In this document: one piece after another, positions 8,793-18,290 of the stretch | Layout of the letters: every line of letters starts with the position of its first letter | How positions within the stretch are numbered: position 1 is the stretch's first letter | The notes under the pieces: generated by a model | The model's input: the letters and a program-made list of their open reading frames with translations, nothing else | What the model was told of the DNA's origin: nothing | The model's database searches: none | Position numbers and translations under genes: made by a program | NCBI GenBank assembly: GCA_048595745.1 | Contig: CP184361.1 | Strand: one strand, 5' to 3' | Source: Aquipseudomonas alcaligenes_A | Lineage (GTDB): Bacteria > Pseudomonadota > Gammaproteobacteria > Pseudomonadales > Pseudomonadaceae | Length of the DNA: 64,000 bases

Positions 8793-11342
8793 TTATTGTC
8801 GCAGTCGGTCGAGCAGGCGCGCCAGCGGACCGGGCTGGCGGCGCTGCGCCAGCAGTTCCTCGGCGCGCTCGCGGGCGCCGGCGACGCCGGCGTCCACTGC
8901 CTTGCGCAGCCACTCCAGCGCCTGTTCCTGGTCGGCCTCGTTGCCGAGCAGTAACTCGGCCAGGTCCAGGTAGGCGTCCTCGTACTGCTCGGCGCAGGCC
9001 TGCTGCAGGTGCTCGCGCGCCTTGCCCGGATTGGCCTTGCCGCCCAGGCCGTGGAGGTACTGGCGGCCCAGGCGCCAGTGCGCGTAGCCGTCACCCCGGC
9101 GCAGGCTGTGCTGGTAATAGCGCTGGGCCTGGGCATAGTCCTCGCGCTGCTCGTGCAGCCAGCCCAGGTAGTTGGCGCTGGCATCCTTGTCGCCGTAGCG
9201 CCAGGCGGCCTCGAAGTGCTGCAGAGCCTGGTCGTAGTCCGCTTCCTCCTCGAACAGCAGCTGGGCCAGCTCCAGATGCGCCGGGCGGTGGCCGTGCTCG
9301 GTGGCCAGCTGCAGGTAGTGGCGCGCCAGCGCCCGGTCCTGGGCGCAGCCGCGGCCCTGGCGGTAGCAGTCGCCCAGATTGCGGGCGGCCAGCGCCGAGC
9401 CGGTGTCACTGGCGCGCTGGAAATAGGCGAGGGCGCCGGCATGGTCCTGGTCGGCATGGTCCAGCAGGCAGCCGAGGTCGTTGAGGGCATCAGTGTTGCC
9501 CAGATCCACGGCGCGCAGCAGCAGCGGCCGGGCCTTCTCGTAGTCTTGCGCCTCGAGGGCGGCCAGGCCGCGGCGTTGTGCGTCCAGGGCCAGCCAGAGA
9601 TCGCCGGCGCTGCGCTGCAGGCAGGCCTGCTGCACCTCGCTGAGGCCGAACTGGGCATAGCGGTCGACGATCTGCAGGGCGCGCTCGGCGGCCAGTGGGT
9701 GGCTGCTGCCGTCTTCCTCCAGGCGCCAGGCCAGGTCGTCGTGGAACACCAGTGCGCGCTCCTCGCTCTGCACGAAGCGGCGTTCGGCGGGTGCCTGGTC
9801 GAGTGGTTCGCGCAGCCACTGGCCGTCGCTGTCGAGGATGCCCCAGCGGCCTTCCAGGCAGGCGCTGAAATACTGGTCATAGAGGCTTTCCAGGCGCTCA
9901 AAGCGCGGCTCTGAGCTCCAGCCGGGCTGCGCGCCGCCGCGATACAGGCCCCAGCGCTTGCCCTCCTGAACCCGGCAGTAGTGGCTGCCGTCGGCGCTCC
10001 GGCAGCCGAGCTGCGGCTCGATCCGGGTGTAGGCGCAGGGCAGCAGCCAGCGCTGCTGCTGATGGCGATAAAGGCCGTACAGACGGCTGTCGCGCACCTG
10101 CCAGGCCTGCAGGTCGTGGAGGTAGTCGAGCGCCTGGTACTCGCCGGGCAGCAGCGCCTGGCCCTGATCGTCGAGAGCACGCCAGCGCCACTGCTGGCCG
10201 TCGCGGCGACGAATCAGATAGACCTCGCGGCCATCCAGGTCGAAGCTCTGCAGGTTGTCGGTGCCGATTGCGCCGAGGTCGTGGAAACGGGTGGTGAACA
10301 GATGCTGCGGACCCTTCGCCGGTCGGGCGGCGTAGTAGCCTTCGTACGCCTGGATCTGCTGGTACTGCGCCGGCAGCAGCCAGTTGCCCTGCGGGTCGAT
10401 CGCCCCCCACAGCTCGCCCTGCTGCACGCTCCAGCAGCTGCCGCGGTGGTCCAGCGGCTCGCCTGCTTCGAACTGGCAAGGCACCGTCAGCCGGCCCTGC
10501 AGGTCGATCAGGCCGAGCTTGCCGCCCTCGGCGACCAGCGCGTGCCCGCCGGCGAAATCGTAGGCTTCCTCGAACTGGCAGGCGATCACTTCGCGGCCCT
10601 GGCGGTCGACATAGCCGAAGCGCCCGTCCAGCTGCACGCAGGCGCGCTCACTGCTCTCGTCGAATTCGTAGAAGGCCTGGTAGCGCGGCTCGATCAGTAC
10701 CCGGCCATCCGCCGCGCGCAGGCCGTAACGCTGGTTCTCGCAGAAGATCTGTGGCGCATCTTCATCCTGCACCGGCAGCATCGAGCCGAGCGGTTCCCAG
10801 CCGTAGTCGTAGGCGGCCTGGTTGAGCAGGGCGCGGAAGCTGCCGGCCCAGGGCGCATCGACGCCGGGGCAGTTGTCCAGCAGCCGCGGATTGTCGTTGT
10901 CGATGGCCTCGCGGATGCAGGCGTTGCTGCGCGCAATCTCCTCCAGCAGGGCGTCGGCCTGGGCGCGGCGGTCGTCGTCGCTCATGTTGAACAGGTCCCA
11001 GGCGTCCAGGTGGAACCAGGCGTGGCTGGCACTGCCATCGAGCAGCTGGAAGATCCTGTCGCGCGCCGTGCGGAAGGCCTCGACATCGTCCAGCAGGCTG
11101 CCGGCATGGCGCTCGATGAAGGCATAGAAGGCGCGCAGCGCCTCGATGCCGGCGGGCGCCTCGGCGTACAGGCCTTCTTCGCTGTGCGGGTCGTTGTAGC
11201 AGTTGTGCCCGACGCACGCGCCCTGGGCGAACAGCGGGTGCAGCAACAGGGGCAGCTCGTAGCCCCACTCCATCAGCGGCAGGCAGTCATCCTCGCTGCT
11301 GCCAATTTCGGCCTTGTTGTACAGGTACAGGCGATGGGACAT
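8793..11342 (-). CDS. WG-repeat and Sel1/TPR-repeat protein
   Basis: 849 residues, no signal peptide. Residues 1-190 have no recognised domain. Residues about 205-480 contain repeated WG units (KLGLIDLQGRLTVPCQFE, GRFGYVDRQGREVIACQFEEA, GELWGAIDPQGNWLLPAQY). From about 580 to 820 there are Sel1/TPR-type helical repeats (NDLGCLLDHADQDHAGALAYFQRA, ARNLGDCYRQGRGCAQDRA, AHWRLGRQYLHGLGGKA). Both classes are protein-binding scaffolds. The gene sits between cycB and rep, where P. aeruginosa has other genes as far as I recall. Function unknown. Confidence 0.8.
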   Translation of the reverse strand: MSHRLYLYNKAEIGSSEDDCLPLMEWGYELPLLLHPLFAQGACVGHNCYNDPHSEEGLYAEAPAGIEALRAFYAFIERHAGSLLDDVEAFRTARDRIFQLLDGSASHAWFHLDAWDLFNMSDDDRRAQADALLEEIARSNACIREAIDNDNPRLLDNCPGVDAPWAGSFRALLNQAAYDYGWEPLGSMLPVQDEDAPQIFCENQRYGLRAADGRVLIEPRYQAFYEFDESSERACVQLDGRFGYVDRQGREVIACQFEEAYDFAGGHALVAEGGKLGLIDLQGRLTVPCQFEAGEPLDHRGSCWSVQQGELWGAIDPQGNWLLPAQYQQIQAYEGYYAARPAKGPQHLFTTRFHDLGAIGTDNLQSFDLDGREVYLIRRRDGQQWRWRALDDQGQALLPGEYQALDYLHDLQAWQVRDSRLYGLYRHQQQRWLLPCAYTRIEPQLGCRSADGSHYCRVQEGKRWGLYRGGAQPGWSSEPRFERLESLYDQYFSACLEGRWGILDSDGQWLREPLDQAPAERRFVQSEERALVFHDDLAWRLEEDGSSHPLAAERALQIVDRYAQFGLSEVQQACLQRSAGDLWLALDAQRRGLAALEAQDYEKARPLLLRAVDLGNTDALNDLGCLLDHADQDHAGALAYFQRASDTGSALAARNLGDCYRQGRGCAQDRALARHYLQLATEHGHRPAHLELAQLLFEEEADYDQALQHFEAAWRYGDKDASANYLGWLHEQREDYAQAQRYYQHSLRRGDGYAHWRLGRQYLHGLGGKANPGKAREHLQQACAEQYEDAYLDLAELLLGNEADQEQALEWLRKAVDAGVAGARERAEELLAQRRQPGPLARLLDRLRQ

Positions 11343-11413
11343 GGCGCGCTTCCTTGCGAGACGACGGACGCGCGCAGTCTAGCCGGGAAGCCGCTCTGCG
11401 GCTGTGCGCTCGG

Positions 11414-13423
11414 TCAGCGCTTGAGCATGGCGCGCATGCTGGCCAGGGCATCGTTGCCGCGCGCCGTCTTGACCTCTACCGGGGTGTCTTCCTGGCCTTC
11501 CCAGACCAGGTCCTCCTGCGGCAGCTCGTCGAGGAAGCGGCTCGGCGAGCAGTCGATGATCTCGCCGTACTGCTTGCGCTTGGCGGCGAAGGTCAGTGCC
11601 AGGTTGCGCTTGGCGCGGGTGATGCCGACATAGGCCAGACGCCGCTCTTCCTCGATGGTGTCGGCCTCGATGCTGGAGCGGTGGGGGAGGATCTCTTCCT
11701 CGAAGCCGATGATGTACACCGAGGGGAACTCCAGGCCCTTGGAGGCGTGCATGGTCATCATCTGCACGCCCTCGGCGCCTTCTTCTTCTTCCTGCTGGCG
11801 CTCCAGCATGTCGCGCAGCACCAGCTTGCCGATGGCGTCCTCGATGGTCATGTCGCCGTCCTCGTCCTTGTCGAGGGTGTTCTTCAGCGCTTCGACGAGG
11901 AACCAGACGTTGCCCATGCGCGCCTCGGCGACCTTGTCGCTGGAGGCGTTCTGGCGCAGCCAGTTCTCGTAGTCGATATCCATGATCATGCTGCGAATGG
12001 CACCGATCGGGTCGTTACCGGCGCAGAGTTCGCGGATCTTGTCCATGTAGCGCTTGAACCGCGACAGGCGCTCGGTATAGCGGTTGTCCAGGTGCTCGGC
12101 CAGGCCCAGCTCGTCGCTGGCGGCGTACATCGAGATGCCGCGCTCGCTGGCGTAGTTGCCGAGCTTCTCCAGGGTGGTGGAGCCGATCTCGCGGCGCGGC
12201 ACGTTGATCACCCGCAGGTAGGCGTTGTCGTCGTCCGGGTTGACCAGCAGGCGGAAGTAGCTCATCAGGTCCTTCACCTCCTGGCGGGCGAAGAAGCTGG
12301 TGCCGCCGGACAGGCGATAGGGGATCTGGTGGTGCTGCAGCTTCAGCTCCATCAGCTTGGCCTGGTAGTTGCCGCGGTAGAGGATGGCGAAGTCGCTGTA
12401 CGGGCGCTCGGTGCGCAGGTGCTCGGTGAGGATTTCCAGCGCCACCCGCTCGCACTCGGCGTCCTCGTTGCGGGTGCGGATCACGCGGATCGGATCGCCG
12501 TGGCCCATCTCTGACCACAGCTGCTTCTCGAACACGTGCGGGTTGTTGGCGATAAGGATGTTGGCGCACTTGAGGATGCGGCTGGTGGAGCGGTAGTTCT
12601 GCTCCAGCATCACCACCTTCAGCGACGGGTAGTCTTCCTTGAGCAGGTTGAGGTTCTCCGGCCGCGCGCCGCGCCAGGCGTAGATCGACTGGTCGTCGTC
12701 GCCGACCACGGTGAACTGGTTGCGCATGCCCACCAGCTGTTTTACCAGCAGGTACTGGCTGGCGTTGGTGTCCTGGTATTCGTCCACCAGCAGGTAGCGG
12801 ATGCGGTTCTGCCATTTTTCCAGAATGTCGCGGTTCTCCTGGAACAGCTTGACCGGCAGCAGGATCAGGTCGTTGAAGTCCACCGCGTTGTACGCCTTGA
12901 GCGTGCGCTGGTAGTGCAGGTAGACGATGGCGGCGGTCTGCTCCTTGGGGCCACGGGCATTGGCCAGCGCCTCGTCGGGCAGGATCAGGTCGTTCTTCCA
13001 GCTGTCGATGTAGTTCTTGATCTCGTCGGCGCCATCGTCGCCGGCGTATTCCTTCTGCATGATGTCGGTCAGCAGGGCCTTGATGTCGCCGTCGTCGAAG
13101 ATCGAGAAGCCCGGCTTGTAGCCCAGCGCCGCGTATTCCTTGCGGATGATGTTCATGCCCAGGTTGTGGAAGGTGGACACGGTCAGGCCACGCGCCTCGG
13201 CGCCCTTGAGCAGGGTGCCGACACGCTCCTTCATCTCGCGCGCGGCCTTGTTGGTGAAGGTCATGGCGACGATGTGGCGGGCCTGGATGCCGCAGTTCTG
13301 CACCAGATGGGCGATCTTTCGGGTGATCACGCTGGTCTTGCCGGAGCCGGCGCCGGCCAGTACCAGCAGCGGGCCGCCGACGTAGTTCACGGCCTCTTGC
13401 TGCCGGGGATTGAGTCGCGACAT
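11414..13423 (-). CDS. rep: ATP-dependent DNA helicase Rep
   Basis: 669 residues, the usual Rep length. The UvrD-like superfamily 1A motifs are present in order: the Q motif LNPRQQEAV, Walker A LAGAGSGKT, MTFTNKAA, LLVDEYQDTN, VVGDDDQSIYAWRGA, LEQNYRS, and MTMHASKGLEF. Rep is a 3'-5' helicase that clears proteins ahead of the replisome and restarts forks. It converges on nothing nearby and is divergent from the GGDEF/EAL gene. Confidence 0.97.
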   Translation of the reverse strand: MSRLNPRQQEAVNYVGGPLLVLAGAGSGKTSVITRKIAHLVQNCGIQARHIVAMTFTNKAAREMKERVGTLLKGAEARGLTVSTFHNLGMNIIRKEYAALGYKPGFSIFDDGDIKALLTDIMQKEYAGDDGADEIKNYIDSWKNDLILPDEALANARGPKEQTAAIVYLHYQRTLKAYNAVDFNDLILLPVKLFQENRDILEKWQNRIRYLLVDEYQDTNASQYLLVKQLVGMRNQFTVVGDDDQSIYAWRGARPENLNLLKEDYPSLKVVMLEQNYRSTSRILKCANILIANNPHVFEKQLWSEMGHGDPIRVIRTRNEDAECERVALEILTEHLRTERPYSDFAILYRGNYQAKLMELKLQHHQIPYRLSGGTSFFARQEVKDLMSYFRLLVNPDDDNAYLRVINVPRREIGSTTLEKLGNYASERGISMYAASDELGLAEHLDNRYTERLSRFKRYMDKIRELCAGNDPIGAIRSMIMDIDYENWLRQNASSDKVAEARMGNVWFLVEALKNTLDKDEDGDMTIEDAIGKLVLRDMLERQQEEEEGAEGVQMMTMHASKGLEFPSVYIIGFEEEILPHRSSIEADTIEEERRLAYVGITRAKRNLALTFAAKRKQYGEIIDCSPSRFLDELPQEDLVWEGQEDTPVEVKTARGNDALASMRAMLKR

Positions 13424-13720
13424 GGGGGAATTCGGTCAGAAAAAACGAGGCGGCATTCTAGCAGTCGCAGGACGCCGCCGGGGCGCATGCGGATCGCCGC
13501 CCGGCAGGCCGGGTTCCCAAGAAAAAGCTTAAGGATTGTGGGCTAAGTCACTATTTTCAAAGATCATGTACGCTTGTACCAGTCGCAGCCCGTTGCCGCT
13601 GCCGAGCCTTTGCCGCAGGATGCGCAAAGATCTGCACAGGGACAGGCAGAAAGAGAACGCCGGAATACACGGTGCATGCAGACGGGGTAAGTCTGCCTTT
13701 CCTGACCCTGGGGAGGTCAT

Positions 13721-15394
13721 TTGTCCGCGCACGTCGAACCCTTGCGCCTGGTCCTGCTGGCCGAACAGCCAGAGTGGGTTGCGCTGTTGCGCGCACGCCT
13801 CGAGACTCTTGGCGGCGCCTTCCCGCTGATTACCGCACCGAACTGGGAGGCGGCCAGCAGCCTGTTCGACGACGGCGGGCACGGCCTGCTGCTGACCACG
13901 CCCGCCTGCCAGCCGGCGCCTGGGCGCTGCCCGTTGCCGACCATCCTGCTGCTCGACGAGGAGCCCGCTGTGGAGCCGGCCGATGTCTGCGACTGGCTGG
14001 TGCGTGACAATCTGGGCGTCGACCTGCTGCGCCGCTGTCTGCGCTATGCCGGCGAGCGCGGGCGGCTGCAGGCGACCCTGCAGCGCCTGGCCGAACAGGA
14101 CCCGCTGACCGGTATCGCCAACCGCCAGGGCTTCCAGACCCTGCTGGCCGGGCGTCTGGCCGAGCACCAGGGACGCGGCCTGGCTCTTGGTCATCTCGAT
14201 CTGGACAACTTCAAGCACGTCAATGACGCCCTCGGCTACCAGGCTGGCGACCGCCTGATCCTGCAGGTGGTCAACCGCCTCAAGGCCCAGCTGGAGCCCG
14301 GCGACGCGCTGGCGCGCCTGGGCAGTGACGAATTCGCCCTGCTCATCGACAACCGCCGCGATCCGCAACGCGCCGAGCGCGTGGCCGAGCGCATCACCGA
14401 GGTGTTGTCCGAGCCCTACTGGCTGGACGGCGAGAGCCTGCTGCTTGGCTGCAGCCTGGGTCTGGCCCATGCCCGCACCGGCGAGAGCGCCGATCCGCTG
14501 CTGTGGCATGCGCACATCGCCATGCAGCAGGCCAAGGCCGCCCAGGGCTGTACCCATCACCTGTACGACGAGCGCATCCATCGCGGCGCGCGCAGCATGG
14601 CCGATCTGGAAGGCGAGCTGCGCCGTGCCCTGCGTCGCGACGAGCTGGAGCTGCACTACCAGCCACGCCTGTGCCTGCAGAGCGGGCGTATCCTCGGCCT
14701 GGAGGCGCTGGTGCGCTGGCGCCATGCCGAGCGCGGCCTGCTCGGCCCGGACGAGTTCGTGCCGCTGGCCGAGGAGAGCGGGCTGATCGTGCCGCTGGGC
14801 TACTGGGTGATCGCCCGTGCCCTGCGCGACATGCAGTGGCTGCGTGGGCGCGGTCTGCCGACCCTGCACATGGCGGTCAACCTGTCGTTCCGCCAGTTCC
14901 AGGACAGCCAGCTGCTGAGCACCCTCGGCCGCCTGATCGAGGAGCGCGGGGTGGATGCCCAGTGGCTGGAGTTCGAGCTGACCGAGACGGCGGTGATGCG
15001 CCGCAGCGAGCAGGTGCGGCAGACCATGCAGGCCCTCGGCCGGCTCGGCGTGCGCTTCTCGCTGGACGACTTCGGCACCGGTTTCTCCTCCTTCGTGCAC
15101 CTCAACAACCTGCCGATCACCCTGCTGAAGATCGACAAGAGCTTCGTCGCTGGCATGGGCGAGCGCGCGGAGAATCGTCAGTTGGTGCGGGCGATGATCA
15201 ACCTGGCGCACAACCTGCACCTGGAAGTGGTCGCCGAGGGCGTGGAGAACGCCGAGCAACTGGCCCTGCTGCGCCAGTTCGGCTGCGACCAGGTGCAGGG
15301 CTACCTGATCAGCAAGCCGCTGCCGCTGGCCGAGCTGGCGCGCTTCCTGGTGTTCGGCCTGCGCCAGCCGCTGCTTGGCGGCTTGCCGTCCTAG
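13721..15394 (+). CDS. GGDEF-EAL c-di-GMP phosphodiesterase (ProE-like)
   Basis: 557 residues. The order is an unassigned N-terminal segment (1-120), then a GGDEF domain (about 125-285), then an EAL domain (about 300-545). The GGDEF signature reads GSDEF, so its second glycine is changed and cyclase activity is doubtful. The EAL motif LEALVRW is intact, as are ELTETAV, the metal-binding DDFGTGFSSF and the lysine in LKIDKSF. It therefore probably hydrolyses c-di-GMP, as reported for the syntenic P. aeruginosa ProE. The start is TTG at 13721 with GGGGAGG upstream. Confidence 0.9.
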   Translation: MSAHVEPLRLVLLAEQPEWVALLRARLETLGGAFPLITAPNWEAASSLFDDGGHGLLLTTPACQPAPGRCPLPTILLLDEEPAVEPADVCDWLVRDNLGVDLLRRCLRYAGERGRLQATLQRLAEQDPLTGIANRQGFQTLLAGRLAEHQGRGLALGHLDLDNFKHVNDALGYQAGDRLILQVVNRLKAQLEPGDALARLGSDEFALLIDNRRDPQRAERVAERITEVLSEPYWLDGESLLLGCSLGLAHARTGESADPLLWHAHIAMQQAKAAQGCTHHLYDERIHRGARSMADLEGELRRALRRDELELHYQPRLCLQSGRILGLEALVRWRHAERGLLGPDEFVPLAEESGLIVPLGYWVIARALRDMQWLRGRGLPTLHMAVNLSFRQFQDSQLLSTLGRLIEERGVDAQWLEFELTETAVMRRSEQVRQTMQALGRLGVRFSLDDFGTGFSSFVHLNNLPITLLKIDKSFVAGMGERAENRQLVRAMINLAHNLHLEVVAEGVENAEQLALLRQFGCDQVQGYLISKPLPLAELARFLVFGLRQPLLGGLPS

Positions 15395-15420
15395 GCTGCG
15401 GCGTCGCGCGTTGCACCATT

Positions 15421-15441
15421 CCCTCTCCCCCTGGGAGAGGG
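15421..15441. repeat. Small palindromic intergenic repeat
   Basis: CCCTCTCCC (15421-15429) and GGGAGAGGG (15433-15441) form a perfect 9-bp hairpin with a 3-base loop, followed by CTAGGGTGAGGG. This wording is common as a dispersed REP-like unit in gammaproteobacterial intergenic DNA. It lies between two convergent genes and may act as a transcript end. Confidence 0.6.
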
Positions 15442-15515
15442 CTAGGGTGAGGGACTTAGGCGGCAGCTTTCACCCTGACTTGGCCGCCCATCCCCTCTCT
15501 CGGAGTGCACCCGGG

Positions 15516-16901
15516 CTACGACAGGCAGGCCTGAGCCGTTACCGCCTGCGGTCTTAGCATTCGTGCCATGCGCCACTCGAAGCCGAGGGTCAGGCCGATG
15601 GCCGCGCAGGCCAGGCCGCCGGCCAGGCCCCACCATACGCCTTCGGCACCCCAGCCGAGCGGAAAGGCCAGCGCCCAGGCCAGCGGAATGCCGATCACCC
15701 AGTAGCAGAGAATGCCAACCAGCAGGGTGGTCTTGCCGTCCTTGAGACCACGGATCGCGCCCATGGCGATGGTCTGAATGCCGTCGAACAGCTCGAACCA
15801 GGCGGCCACCGCCAGCAGGCTCACGGCCAGCGCCACCACGGCGGCGAACTGCGGGTCGTGAAGGTCGAGGAACAGCCCCACCACCCACTCCGGCGCCAGC
15901 CAGAACAGCAGGGCGAACACCAGCATGCAGCAGGCGCCCCCGCCGATGCCCAGACGTCCGGCGCGGCGCGCGTCAGCCAGGCGTCCGGCGCCATAGTGCT
16001 GGCCGATGCGGAAGGTGGTGGCGTAGGAGATACCCACCGGCACCATGAAGGCCACGTACACCGACATGATGGCGATCTGGTGCGCGGCCAGCGCGTCGCT
16101 GCCGATGGCGCCCATGCACAGGGCGGCGAAGGCGAACATGCCGGACTCCACCGCGTAGGTGCCGCCAATCGGCAGGCCCAGGCGCAGCAGCTCGCGCAGC
16201 TCGGCCAGGCGCGGGCGCAGCAGGCCGCGGGCCAGCGGGTAGGCCGCGTAGGCCGGGTGGCGCATCAGGTGGAGGAACAGCAGCAGGGTCATGACGTTGG
16301 CCACCAGCGCGGTGACCAGGCCGATGCCGGCCAGGCCCAGCGGCGGCAAGCCGAACCAGCCGTGGATCAGCGCCCAGTTGAGGGCGAAGTTGGCCGCCGC
16401 GCCGCCGATGCTGATGGCCATCACCGGGCCCGGCCGGCCGATGGCCGCCGGGAAACCGCGCAGGGCCATGAAGCCGAGGTAGCCGGGCAGGGCGAACACC
16501 AGGGTGGAGAGAAACTGCATCGCCCCCTCGATGTTGTGCGGCTCCTGACCAACGCGCGCCAGCAGCGGGCCGAGGTTCCACAGCAGCAGGCCGCTGGCAA
16601 GCGCCAGACCGCCGGCCAGCCACAGGCCATTCTGCGCCAGGCGGGTGACCCCGGCGCTGTCGCCGGCGCCATGGCGGATGGCGATCAGGTTGCCCACCGC
16701 GGCCAGTACGCCGACGCAGAAGATCGACACGAAGGAATAGCTGGCCGCGCCCAGACCGCCGGCGGCCAGCTCGGCAGGGCCCAGCTTGCCCATCATCAGG
16801 GTGTCGGTGAACACCATCAGTACATGGGCCAGCTGCGCGGCGATCAACGGACCGGCGAGGCGGAAGAGGGCGACCAGTTCGGTGCGGACGGACTGCGGCA
16901 T
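15516..16901 (-). CDS. MATE-family multidrug efflux protein (NorM-like)
   Basis: 461 residues with about 12 membrane segments in two halves. The N-terminal half starts LFRLAGPLIAAQLAHVLMVFTDTLMMG, a typical MATE first helix. The second half repeats this with GLPIGGTYAVESGMFAFAALCMG. MATE exporters expel cationic drugs in exchange for Na+ or H+ across the inner membrane. The start at 16901 gives a normal length. It is divergent from a LysR regulator with about 135 bases between them, so that regulator may control it. Confidence 0.92.
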   Translation of the reverse strand: MPQSVRTELVALFRLAGPLIAAQLAHVLMVFTDTLMMGKLGPAELAAGGLGAASYSFVSIFCVGVLAAVGNLIAIRHGAGDSAGVTRLAQNGLWLAGGLALASGLLLWNLGPLLARVGQEPHNIEGAMQFLSTLVFALPGYLGFMALRGFPAAIGRPGPVMAISIGGAAANFALNWALIHGWFGLPPLGLAGIGLVTALVANVMTLLLFLHLMRHPAYAAYPLARGLLRPRLAELRELLRLGLPIGGTYAVESGMFAFAALCMGAIGSDALAAHQIAIMSVYVAFMVPVGISYATTFRIGQHYGAGRLADARRAGRLGIGGGACCMLVFALLFWLAPEWVVGLFLDLHDPQFAAVVALAVSLLAVAAWFELFDGIQTIAMGAIRGLKDGKTTLLVGILCYWVIGIPLAWALAFPLGWGAEGVWWGLAGGLACAAIGLTLGFEWRMARMLRPQAVTAQACLS

Positions 16902-17037
16902 GATGAGTCAGGCTCAAGAGAAGACTTGCCGGGAAAAATCCGGCGGGCGGAGAATGGCCCATTCTCTGGAGTCAGTGCGACGTGCACAAAAGGAAAAAAG
17001 CGATGCCTGGCATGACTAATACTCATGGGTTAGGCAC

Positions 17038-17967
17038 ATGAGCCGGCGCCTGCCGCCGCTCTATGCCCTGCGTGCCTTCGAGGCGGCGGCCCGGCATGCC
17101 TCCTTCACCCGCGCCGCCGCCGAGCTGGCCATCACCCAGAGCGCGGTGAGCCGGCATATCCGCACCCTGGAAGAGCACTTCGGCTGCCGCCTGTTCGAGC
17201 GCAGTGGCCGGCATTTGCAGCTGACCGAGACGGCGCGCGGCCTGCTGCCCGGCGTGCGCGAGGGCTTCGATGCGCTGGAGAAGGCCTGCGCCACCCTGCG
17301 CAGCGAGGATGCCTGCCTGCGCCTCAAGGCGCCCTCGACCCTGACCATGCGCTGGCTGCTGGCGCGTCTGTCGCTGTTCCGCCTGGGCAACCCGGACAGC
17401 GAGGTGCAGCTGACCAGTGCCTGGATGGACGTGGACAAGGTCGACTTCCATCACGAGCCCTTCGACTGCGCCGTGCTGCTGGGCAATGGCGACTTTCCCG
17501 AGGAGTGGGACAGCGTGCTGCTGTTCGAGGAGTGGCTGATCCCGGTGTGCGCTGCCGAAGCGGTGCAGGCCGGCCCCTGGGACCTGGCCCGGCTGCAGGC
17601 CGCCGAGCAGCTGCACCCGACCCCGGATCGCCGCGATTGGCGCCAGTGGCTGCAGGCCACCGGCCTGAGCGACCGGGTGCCGCTCAAGGGCGGCCAGCTG
17701 TTCGACATGCTGGAGCTGGGCATCGTCGCCGCCGCCCGCGGCTACGGGGTGTCGATCGGCGATCTGCTGCTGGTCGCCGAGGACGTCAATGCCGGACGTC
17801 TGGGCTTACCCAGGCCGACCGCCGTGTACAGCGGCTGCAGCTATTACCTGGTGTGGCCCAAGACGCATCGCGCGCAGGCGCGCCTGCGCCGGCTGCGTGA
17901 CTTCCTGCTGGCCGAGGTGGCGCAGATGCGCCTGCCGGCCGTCGAGCGCATCATGCCGGGTGCGTAA
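17038..17967 (+). CDS. LysR-family regulator (GcvA-like)
   Basis: 309 residues. The N-terminal helix-turn-helix reads LYALRAFEAAARHASFTRAAAEL followed by ITQSAVSRHIRTLEEHFG. The effector domain begins LRLKAPSTLTMRWLLARL, the GcvA/AmpR-type start. Target genes are not evident; the divergent MATE exporter gene is the nearest candidate. In synteny this is the PA5293 position. Confidence 0.92.
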   Translation: MSRRLPPLYALRAFEAAARHASFTRAAAELAITQSAVSRHIRTLEEHFGCRLFERSGRHLQLTETARGLLPGVREGFDALEKACATLRSEDACLRLKAPSTLTMRWLLARLSLFRLGNPDSEVQLTSAWMDVDKVDFHHEPFDCAVLLGNGDFPEEWDSVLLFEEWLIPVCAAEAVQAGPWDLARLQAAEQLHPTPDRRDWRQWLQATGLSDRVPLKGGQLFDMLELGIVAAARGYGVSIGDLLLVAEDVNAGRLGLPRPTAVYSGCSYYLVWPKTHRAQARLRRLRDFLLAEVAQMRLPAVERIMPGA

Positions 17968-18290
17968 AAAATAATGGACCATGAAGCCGCGCTCTAGCAG
18001 GGCCTTATGCGGTAGGTGTCCGTTTTTTGGCGTCTGCAGCCCTGATTGCTATATGGTCCTTTTACGCCATCCGCCTGAAATGTTTGACATATTTTACGTC
18101 TCTGGAGAGACTGTGCGGGCGGTTCGACTGTTATGCGGCCGTCGCGGGTGGTCCGTTACCTCCCATTCCCATGCCTCCAGGTGAGGCCCTGCTACGCCGC
18201 CGACAGACGGAACCGTGCCAAACAGGTAGCGCGTCGATCTCCCGACCCACCTGCACAGCAACGGCAGATCGATCTGCCCCAAGGTGACGT
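17968..18290. other. Gap of 323 bases without a gene
   Basis: I see no convincing coding frame; the open frames here lack ribosome sites and family features. The stretch is more AT-rich than its neighbours and should hold the promoter of the downstream amidotransferase gene. A short inverted pair, GGACCAT at 17976-17982 and ATGGTCC near 18052, is visible, but its role is unclear. Confidence 0.4.

Noticed and set aside
9981..11633. 550-codon plus-strand frame across the WG-repeat gene
   Set aside because: Shadow of the minus-strand gene; it has valine/alanine/glutamine-rich filler and no family pattern.
12536..13546. 336-codon frame antisense to rep
   Set aside because: The rep frame has all helicase motifs; the antisense text has none.
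13529..15259. 576-codon open frame antisense to the GGDEF/EAL gene
   Set aside because: GC-rich shadow frame: low-complexity Gln/Ala/Leu text, no motifs, and the opposite strand has clear domains.
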